Shown: one piece after another, positions 55,131 to 64,000 of the stretch
How the letters are laid out: every line of letters starts with the position of its first letter
Position numbering within the stretch: the stretch's first letter is position 1
Source: Tillus elongatus
Taxonomy: Eukaryota; Arthropoda; Insecta; Coleoptera; Cleridae
Direction: 5' to 3'
Assembly (NCBI GenBank): GCA_964006375.1
Contig: OZ023267.1
Coordinates: forward strand, 38,349,753 to 38,413,752
Length of the DNA: 64,000 bases
Position numbers and translations under genes: made by a program
Notes under the pieces: model-generated
Database searches by the model: none
The model's input: the letters and a program-made list of their open reading frames with translations, nothing else
What the model was told of the DNA's origin: nothing

Positions 55131-55880
55131 ATTGATATCGTTCATCGTTTTTGAGTAATTACAATTGTTTTGCAAGCTGTCACGTTTTTTGAACATATTT
55201 CAAACACATATCACAAATTGTGAAACGGCGTTTTTATCAATAGATAGCGGAGGCCCATGGAAACGACGCATTCAGATAGCTTTTTGTTTGTATTACTCGT
55301 CGAAAAAATCGAGCTGCCGTATATGGGCATGCTCAAATAGTGGCTGAATCTTAAAAGTTTTCGCAGAAATGTTTTTAGTGTTTCTGTGGAATTTATTTTT
55401 GTAAGATTATTGTGTTATGTTGGTAATTAATAATAAATGCTTAACAAGTTATTGTAAAACAAAAGTTGTCGAATTTTTGTGAGAAATGTAATTTAGTGTA
55501 ACATTTCTGAAGGCAATTTCTGTAAAAAAAAATGGTGAGTTTCTGTAAAAGAAATTTTTGCAAATTTTCATATTTTTTTTTCTATTTTGGTCCTGTTTGT
55601 GAATAATTATATCCTGGCAGGTGTGTAAACAGCTTAAAGAGGTTCGTTGGCCAGAAAAATCGGACCAGTTTTTTTCTGGAACTTTTAAAGTTTATTTTCG
55701 GAAAATGTTTGTACTTTTTGAAACAACGAAGCTATTTCAATGAAACACCGTCGATTGTTACTAATATATAGGTTATACTGCCAACCAAATGTCCTTCTTT
55801 TTGAAAACAAGACATATTTGCAATTGAAATTTTCATCCCATAGGCAACCTGATAAACTGACTAATAATTATTTCTTATCG
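55131..55880. other. no gene; contains a repeat fragment
   Basis: 55610-55835 resembles the repeat-family body (GTTCGTTGGCCAGAAAAATC). The rest is not recognised. Confidence 0.5.
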
Positions 55881-56455
55881 CAAATAATATTTAAATATCT
55901 TCAAATCGGTGGGACTTAGGTATAGGGAATGCTGATACCAATCGAAAGAACAATTACTATTTAAACTATTTAAAATAAGCGAGTTATTAGGTTTTAAAGT
56001 TGTGACGATTGACCGGTATATTTCGGACACCCTGTCTAATTTGTACTAGCTTTAGTAGATTCCAAATATTTTGTGGCATTTTAGAATTTGCACTTTAAAA
56101 TTTCAACTCTTCAGGTTGAAAAATAAGAGGGATACAGATGTGTAAATGTGACAATGTTTTTTAAGAAATTTTTGAAAAAAGTCAAATATCTCTAAAAAAA
56201 AATGACAGAACATGTTAGTAAAACCTACCATAAAATTTGACGAGCAAACTAAACCCGGAATAAAAAATACCATCTTCCATTTGAAATAAGAAAGTTGATG
56301 TCTACTTCCGGTATAACCGGAAGTCCCATACTAACGTCAATATTTTCAGTGAGCTGGAAATTTTGAAAAACCCACATGCGTGAATTTTCAGAATTTGATT
56401 GTGAGCCGTACTCCAGAAACGGCTAATGGAATGTCTACGTGGACACCTGTATATA
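55881..56455. repeat. mariner terminal fragments
   Basis: 55881-56035 is similar to 10955-11111 (TAGGTATAGGGAATGCTGAT, then AAAATAAGCGAGTTATTA) and ends near GGACACCCTG. 56200-56455 ends GTCTACGTGGACACCTG next to TA and carries the palindrome CTTCCGGTATAACCGGAAG at 56306. Both look like solo transposon ends. Confidence 0.65.
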
Positions 56456-57228
56456 GACGAAATTTTATTTATGAAAATTCGCTAAAAATGAAAATAGTGT
56501 CCCCAATTTTTAACTAAATTTCCAAGAGTGTTGCAGGGTTGTTTCTACTTTAAGAGCTTTGTTATTGCATAAACATGGTATAACAATTATAGTTTTGCCA
56601 TCGCGAAAAGTTCCTTTGCAAATGGGCTAATTACCTCTGGCCCAATTCATCTTTAGAGAGTATGTATCTGTATATGACAAAATGGTCCAATAGTCAAAGA
56701 TAAATTGTTGATGAATAGAATACCGTATCGTGCTTATTGAAGTAAGTTGGAGAAATGTAGAAATGTATAACAGAAATTTGAAATAACATAAACATAGTTG
56801 GGCGTTTAACAAGCCAAAGCTTTGACATGGTGAAGCACGTGCTCTGACAATCTATCATGTTCAAAGCTTTACTTGTGCTCTTGTCATCTCCATGCAACCA
56901 CAAATTATAGTGTTCCTGACTAGTTGTTGTTCACTTAGATAATTAATATGTGAATAGACAGTTCGTGAAATATCTATGTTTACCCAGAGGAATGCGATGA
57001 TAGACTACGCAAGTTATAAAACAATACGTGTAGCAGTAAATGATTCGCTCGCTGCCAATTCCGAGCGAAGGTGGTTATTGTTCAACAAAACTTTGATCTA
57101 CAACTGATCTACAACTTCCTATTTCGTTACAAAAATAATCCTTTTAGGTTCAACAAATGACAGGAAACCAGCTTAATGTTGTAACTTGCTTTTAAAATCA
57201 TTAATGACTGGCTAAATTTAAAAAAGTC
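56456..57228. other. no gene recognised
   Basis: Short minus-strand frames at 56627-56903 have no recognisable motif. Confidence 0.4.
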
Positions 57229-58048
<820 letters not shown>

Positions 58049-59085
58049 ACCCTTTGAGTTGTGGGAGTCAGAAAGCCGGGAAATTTGAAATATCGATACA
58101 TATATTAAAACATCGTATGCAACTAGTTATACATTTATTAGAAGGTGATATAAATAAATATAGTAACAATGTGCTATTTTTCATCAAAATAACTTTATTG
58201 TTTGAAAATGTACACAAATTTCCAAAAGTAAACTTAAAGTGTTCCCGAAAAAACTCGTTTCTTGGTAAGCCTTATAGGTTAATAGCAAATTGAGTTATTC
58301 AAATATGAAGCATTTGATTAAAATTCGCTGCCATAACGCACTTGCTGCGTCCAGAATTTCTTTTCTTACAAACATGCATTATATTTCGATGGAAAATGCA
58401 AAAATGCAATAACATAAGGCGTGTTTCATTAAAAAAAAAGAGAATTTGTATCAGCAACTACTTATGCGCCACCCTGTGATTGTAGAAATATTTTTTAAGA
58501 TGTAGCTCAAGACACGCTATAATTAATGTATACAATTTTTTTTTCATATCTTGTATAATAACGGATATATTGAGCTTTATTGATTTTTTACGAAAATTCG
58601 ACAAAAATTATATACCATTAAACGATCAACTCTATAGCTAAGACTACTGCCAAACATCAGAGAAAGGGTCTATTTAAAATGAATTTTTTGGAAACATTTT
58701 AGTAAATTGAAGGACAATGACAGTTGAAACTAAGACTTCAGGTTTTATAAAACATTCTTCTTGAGACATTTTCTTTCCATAGCCCGTATTAGATTCAAGT
58801 TCTTTGCTTTAATATTGCCAATTTTGACGTTTTGAATTGCAACATTGACGTTTTGAGGAAAACCCCAATTTATTTTTATTTAAATGCCTATAACTTTTTG
58901 TCTTTTGACCTACAGAGCTAAATTTTGATAGGTAACTTACCTATAATGATATAATACAGATATAAAGTGTACCAAATTTGGTTGCCTTTACTTTGTTAAT
59001 TCAGGAGATATACATTTTTTTCGAAAGAAAACACAAAATTTTCCGGGAAAACCAGGGCCGATTTTCCTGGCTAACGAACTTGTCA

Positions 59086-59145
<60 letters not shown>

Positions 59146-59148
<3 letters not shown>

Positions 59149-59896
59149 AAAAAATTTTGTTAAAGTTTATATTTAAAGATGAAACCAATTTTAAAATAAC
59201 GTTTCGATATTCAAAAACAAGTAATAACAATTTCAGTAAACTCAAAAGTAAGGATGAAATTTCAAAAGTGTCTGGAGTGGTATATTGTATTCCATGTAAT
59301 AATTGTAGTTTAAGATACATTCCCCAAACAAGCACGAGTCCTTAAAGATAGGTTAACACAGCACAAAAGTGACATACGTTTACAAAAAAGAACTTGCGCT
59401 CTGTTAGAACATAATCTCGACACTGGCCACAATATAAATTTTAGAAATGTTTCTATTTTACACTGTGAAACCTTAAGTAATAAAAGAATGTGTTTAGAAG
59501 AATTTGAAATTACTTTTAACAACAAATTAATAAACTTAAAGAAAAATAATAATTTTAGAAATCAGTACCCCTATTTATATTTCCTAGACAAAAACAAAAC
59601 AAAAATCAATTAGATAATAGTTAGCTTTATATGTCACTTTGGCACTTTTCGACTTCAAAACGTTTTTTTATGTTTGTCATTTAATAATTAGTTTAGTAGA
59701 ACTCACGTCATATGTAAACATTTTAAACTTTTATATTTTTCCCATGTAAATTGTAAACTTTTTTTCTTTCCATGTTGTAGCCTTGAGAATGGAATAAATT
59801 TTTCCGAAAGCTCTGCCTATAATAAAGAGTTTTATTTTGCAACTGACGGCTTTCCCACAATTTTTTGATAAATAACACTATTACCGTCACGAAAAA

Positions 59897-59898
<2 letters not shown>
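59146..59898 (+). mobile_element. Penelope-like element 3' fragment inserted in a TA tract
   Basis: TA repeat lies immediately on both sides. The left part is coding (see the next entry). The right part is a 3' UTR ending with GAATGGAATAAATTTTTCCG then AAAGCTC, a hairpin-plus-GAAA motif like other Penelope 3' ends. Confidence 0.75.
59157..59612 (+). pseudogene. Penelope-like GIY-YIG endonuclease fragment
   Basis: FKDETNFKITFRYSKTSNNN and KDEISKVSGVVYCIPCNNCS then LRYIPQTST form the start of the endonuclease domain; the GIY is GVVY and YIG is YIP. A frameshift near 59336 leads into VLKDRLTQHKSDIRLQKRTC, ALLEHNLDTGHNINFRNVSI, and NKRMCLEEFEITFNNKLINL, where the Glu is present. The usual Arg may be the one in LKDRL. 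No RT part remains. It belongs to a different Penelope lineage than 12227-13447. Confidence 0.78.
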
Positions 59899-59981
<83 letters not shown>

Positions 59982-60086
59982 ATATAAAAATTGAAACTGA
60001 CCCCGGATATGTGTTCTGAGGGGCCTAATTAGCGCTCATTTGAAGAAATTTTTTCAAAATTCAAAAGTCGGGATCTCCTCATTATT

Positions 60087-60392
60087 TATTTATTTATTTA
60101 CTTATTATGATAAATCGTACAACATGTCTACACAATAAGCCTGAGGCTTGTGCTGCATATTAACATAATTTAATAAAAATCCACCAAAGACTGCTATAAA
60201 ACTTCATCCAAATGTAACATAGTTCTAATTTTGACATACCAAATTTGTTTGGCTTCTACTTGTTCCATCTAATGAACCATTCTTTGCCTTCTCTTCATTG
60301 ATTTTAATCGTTTCCCAATACCTTCCAAACTAAAATTCTTTGTTTATAGCCGATATTTTCATCTAAATTGTTAATTTTGAATTTAACTAAAT
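60087..60392 (-). repeat. LINE/SINE-type 3' tail insertion
   Basis: It starts with (TTTA)n and continues CAATAAGCCTGAGGCTTGTG, an arrangement typical of a retroposon 3' end read in reverse. It separates CTCCTCATTA from TAGTGAATTTTTTTAAAG of a repeat-family hairpin. Confidence 0.6.
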
Positions 60393-60431
60393 ATAGTGAA
60401 TTTTTTTAAAGAAACTTCACTAAAAATGTTC

Positions 60432-61161
60432 GGGACGCAGCAAGTACGTTATGGTAGTGAATTCATAAGAATTTTACACTATTTGTAAGGTATATTATTA
60501 AAACTAATTCTTTAAACTGAAGTAGACCGTGGAGATAGGTTTTAGAAATCCCAGTTAGCGATTACATGAAAAAAAAATTTTTTTATGAAGCTAGACAATT
60601 ATAATTTCGTAGAGATACTTGTAAGTACTGCAAGTCTCTTTAAAAAAATGTGTTACAAATTTCGTTAAAGTTACAAAAGTTTTTCAGAAAAAAATTAATT
60701 ATTTACAAAAAGAATGTACCTTCCAAATTATAAATATCGTAGGTATTTTCCTTTTAATTGCTTGGATGGTTTTGTTTTAATCAACCCAATCGAAGTAGTA
60801 TCGAAATCAATTTTTAGTTATCCGCGAAGGTCATTATGTTATTTTTCTTTCATGTATTATCCACGCTGCATTTACATAGGTGTTACTATGGTTCAAGATT
60901 GAAGATTATATAGCCCAATTTTGATAAAAATGGCGTTCGTTAGACTGCCAGCTCTATCGGATCAGTTTTGCCAAAATAAATTCATTCTTTCGAAAAAAAA
61001 TTGTATCTCAAAAAATAACAAAGTTATTTTGATGAAATTTGGTTGGTATATTTCTCTCGTAAATACCTTTGTATATACCAAAACTCAACTTTCTGGGTTT
61101 ATCGATGCAAATTTAAAACATTTAATGAAAATTCGCTACCATAACGCACTTGCTGCGTCTC
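60432..61161. mobile_element. foldback element with E/E' termini
   Basis: GGACGCAGCAAGTACGTTAT at 60433 and CCATAACGCACTTGCTGCGT at 61138-61157. The left part matches 14885-15220 (GTTACAAAAGTTTTTCAGAA, ATTTACAAAAAGAATGTACC). The right part instead carries a (TA)n-family body block (ATTTGGTTGGTATATTTCTC), so this copy is a hybrid. Confidence 0.75.
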
Positions 61162-61702
61162 GATTTTTTTATCCCTCTATTAGACATTTAGATAATTAAA
61201 GAAATGAGAATGAAACAGTCTGATAAGCTCTGGATCAGATAATTCACCAGTTCCATGACACTGAATTAGGTAGATCCATTCCATATTTCACAGTTAAGTT
61301 TGGACCAGTTTTAGAGCACAGCTACGACAATAATTACAATTAACTATTTTTGACAACTGCCAAAACATTACTTCATTTGTCTTTCTTCCATACTATTTGT
61401 TTTTAGATTTTCAAAATATCAAAGTAGGCCTAGGATTTTAACATTTTTTATTCCTCCTCAGTTTTCTGTTCCGATCATATTTTCTTAATAATTTTTTTCA
61501 TATCTCCTAGACAACAGGCACTGCATCAGTCTAAAAAATTAGTTATATGCGCATTTTCAACAAATACTTGATTTTTGTAGATTAAAATTATGACACAAAT
61601 TATTTTTTATTATTCAAGCAGGGCTTATTCACAGAAAATAAAGTTACAACTCAAAAAATAAATAACACTCTTTTTCACCTATTTACACGTCGATCGGGGA
61701 CA

Positions 61703-61761
<59 letters not shown>

Positions 61762-61893
61762 AGTATATAACATGTATAGTCTTTCTACATATTTTTAAGT
61801 ATTATAAATACAAGACTATTTTTGTATAGATAGCTAGATTTTGATAAAACTTCGCTACCATCACGCGTTTACTGCTGCAACATGTGTATTCTG
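61162..61893. other. no gene; one TA tract
   Basis: TA tract 61706-61754, preceded by GGGGACACACTATA. Nothing else is recognised. Confidence 0.5.
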
Positions 61894-62129
61894 GTGAATT
61901 TTCTTTAAAAAAAATCACTAATGAGGAGATCCCGACTTTTGAATTTTGAAAAATGTTCTCCAAGTGAGGGCTAATTAGCCCCCCTAGACACATATCCGGG
62001 GTCAGTTTCAATTTATATATGCGCCGTTTTTGATTAAACTTGGTGAATACTTTCCTTTTGTAAGTTTGCAAGTGGCTTAGATATGTTCGTTGGCCAGAAA
62101 AATCTGCCCTGTCCAAATAAATTAAACAT

Positions 62130-62160
<31 letters not shown>

Positions 62161-62245
62161 CCGTCCGTGCCAGTTCTGAGCTGACCTTTATGGTATCGAA
62201 TTTCGACCACGTAATTATAATGCATGTTTGTAAGAAAAGAAATTC
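61894..62245 (+). mobile_element. (TA)n repeat family fragment without TA tract
   Basis: Hairpin 61894-61925, GAGGAGATCCCGACTTTTGA, CATATCCGGGGTCAGTTTCA, then a body with GTGGCTTAGATATGTTCGTT and GAATTTCGACCACGTAATTA, then ATAATGCATGTTTGTAAGAA joining the next E motif. Confidence 0.7.
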
Positions 62246-62624
62246 GGGACGCAGCAAGTGCGTTATGGTAGCAATTTTTTATTAAAATCTGCTCAGTCCA
62301 AATAAATAAATGCTTTGTTTTAATAAGAGTTATGGTAGCGAATTTTTATTAAATGCTTCAAATTTGAATAGCTCAATTTGCTATTAACCTATAAGGTTCG
62401 TTGGCCAGGAAACTAGTTTTTTCGGGAACATTTTAAGTTTATTTTCGAAACATTTTTTGTACATCTTCAAATATAAAGTTATTTTGATGATATATGGTAC
62501 ATTGTTTCTACTATATAGGTCATACTAGTAGCCAAATTTGTTGCCTGCTTTATTTAAAAAACACATATTTGCTGTTTACAGCATTTTAATGAAAAATCAC
62601 TACCATAACGCACTTGCTGCGTCC
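62246..62624. mobile_element. E/E' foldback MITE
   Basis: GGACGCAGCAAGTGCGTTAT at 62247 and CCATAACGCACTTGCTGCGT ending at 62622. The interior matches 16796-17077 and 57229-57547 (AACCTATAAGGTTCG, ACATATTTGCTGTTTA). A short internal duplication of GTTATGGTAGC lies near 62270 and 62328. Confidence 0.8.
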
Positions 62625-64000
62625 AGACTTTTATTCCTCAATGAGACTTGTAAAAAATCATTCGCTGTGAACGTAACATCTTAGTTTTTTCTGTTTTACG
62701 TATACTGACAGCATTCATGGCTCGAAAAATCAGGTAATCTCACTGTACACATGTTACCTCATGGAAAAGTGTCCCAATATTACACTATGGAATCTTCTAT
62801 TGTTTTTCATAATCTCAATTATCATAATAGTACTATGTGAGAAGCAACAAAAAAAGAGTAAATTTATTGAAATCCAATCCAGCATGTAATCCAAAGCGCT
62901 AGGGGTGGAATTGCGTAACCACCCTCAGTTGCCGTCCCTTACATTGGATTGTATTCACGCTCAGGAGGTTTTCTATACTAACTGGTTTAAGGCTCACCAT
63001 GGTTTACTTAATTCGTCCAACAATCACATTCATATCACTGACAGATGTGGAGCTCTTTGAGACTTCTTATTATATGTTCCGCATACAATTGTGCGGTTAG
63101 ATATATTTGAAATAAATTGAAAGTGTTACTAAATTGACTTTAAGTTTGTGTCACAATAAACGCCATCGAAGGAAACCTCTAAAGTAAAAAATTTAATAAA
63201 CATCAAGTTTTAAGTGCTGAAGTATCAAGTTTTAGTTAATTGGGTACTTTTTTAACAAATAATATACATGAACCCATCAAGAATATATTCACTGTTTACA
63301 TTTAGCTCCTAACGATCTAGCAGTTTTTGTATTATACAACTAAAAAAAAATCCCGTGGTTGTAAGTGCAGAACTGTCCAAGCCAATTTTGAAGCGCGGCA
63401 TCTGCCTACCCAAATTGGTAGGTACCATATTTGCTGAACAAGTTGTTTCTGTTGGGGCTAAGATATTATTTTATCTTATGTTGACGAAAATGTATCATTT
63501 TTCTTCACTAGTAACAATCTGAAACAAAAATACTTGATATTGTTGACGAGCTAAGCTATGACGGACCAAGAGACGCAAATGGTAGAGCGCTGATTTTGAT
63601 TGTTCGAAATTTTAAACCTTCTCCCATTAATCAAAATTAAGTGGGCACAAATCATTATACTGGCCCAAGGTGTAAACCTTGATGCTGGCCCGTTCTAGAG
63701 CTATTTAACTTGGTTTATCATGAAGCAAAGCAATCAAGCAATCTTCATTACAGTAAATACACACGTAAAAGCTTTTTTAAATTAATGATTCTTCAGCATC
63801 AAGCCGAATGTTTTTTTTTGGAAGTGATAAATCCTGACAGTAAAGGATTTTTTCACGCCCGAGGAGGTACCACTCATTACATCAAGGGGCCGGTGAAGTC
63901 CCAACGGATGTTTCCGGTTCTGGTGTATGAGTCAGTTTCCCTTATAAGCAAAAATGATGATGGCTCCTCCTTGCACAAAATATTCCGGAGGTCAAATACC
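62625..64000. other. no gene recognised
   Basis: No repeat family or coding frame is supported. The last 1.4 kb is the longest stretch without recognisable mobile DNA at the right edge and may be unique sequence. Confidence 0.45.

Larger units (their letters stand above)
58049..60425 (-). mobile_element. (TA)n repeat family, long copy with two insertions
   Basis: It includes E' (CCATAACGCACTTGCTGCGT near 58332), the long body (58366-59090), a TA tract split by a Penelope fragment (59091-59145 and 59899-59977), ACTGACCCCGGATATGTGTT, and a hairpin split by a LINE-type tail (60087-60392). The E-to-E' stem is partial (58150-58320). Confidence 0.75.

Noticed and set aside
62625..64000. Search for tRNA or other RNA genes in the repeat-poor right edge
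   Set aside because: No cloverleaf with conserved A/B box sequence could be read by eye; a tRNA scan would be needed to be sure.

Overview
This window looks like a transposon-dense, strongly AT-rich stretch of an insect genome. The evidence is many mariner-type transposases with DD41D spacing, Penelope-like retroelements, two insect-type LINE fragments and a microsatellite-bearing non-autonomous repeat that resembles the Helentron-associated/DINE-1 type. I cannot fix the order from sequence alone; a beetle is only a guess. I found no host protein-coding gene, rRNA, tRNA or CRISPR array that I can support. Almost everything recognisable is mobile DNA, mostly dead and often nested.

Layout. 1-464: mariner remnant. 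2246-5126 and 9240-11507: two long inverted-repeat elements, each with a TA-flanked mariner at its centre. 5932-6274: small foldback MITE. 7196-8853: two copies of the (TA)n repeat family. 11553-14388: Penelope-like element with a 406-codon RT plus GIY-YIG reading frame and an inverted partial copy; 14460-14830 holds a second Penelope fragment. 14885-19287: foldback and (TA)n elements. 21646-23930: a (TA)n repeat split by a mariner. 24456-26013: foldback element with a (TA)n repeat at its centre. 26999-29205: mariner pieces. 29228-30826: two head-to-head (TA)n repeats, one with four exact-length 141-bp tandem units. 30827-33000: no gene recognised. 33000-34880: two (TA)n repeats. 35976-38310: repeat end followed by a LINE with RNase H. 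38321-39985: mariner copy with a 155-bp tandem duplication over its start codon. 41775-47407: three-layer nest whose innermost element carries the only intact transposase (44394-45482, minus strand). 48324-50270: 304-bp tandem repeat interrupted by a LINE with a 12-bp target-site duplication. 50295-51272: mariner pseudogene. 51834-62624: more (TA)n repeats, one with a Penelope fragment in its TA tract. 62625-64000: nothing recognised.

How the parts relate. The (TA)n repeat family supplies about 22 long TA tracts, and several later insertions (two mariners and a Penelope fragment) sit inside such tracts. Mariners also sit at the centres of palindromic elements. The intact DD41D transposase at 44394-45482 is the only candidate that could still be active. 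The older mariners in the window share its catalytic spacing but are broken by stops, frameshifts or lost catalytic residues.
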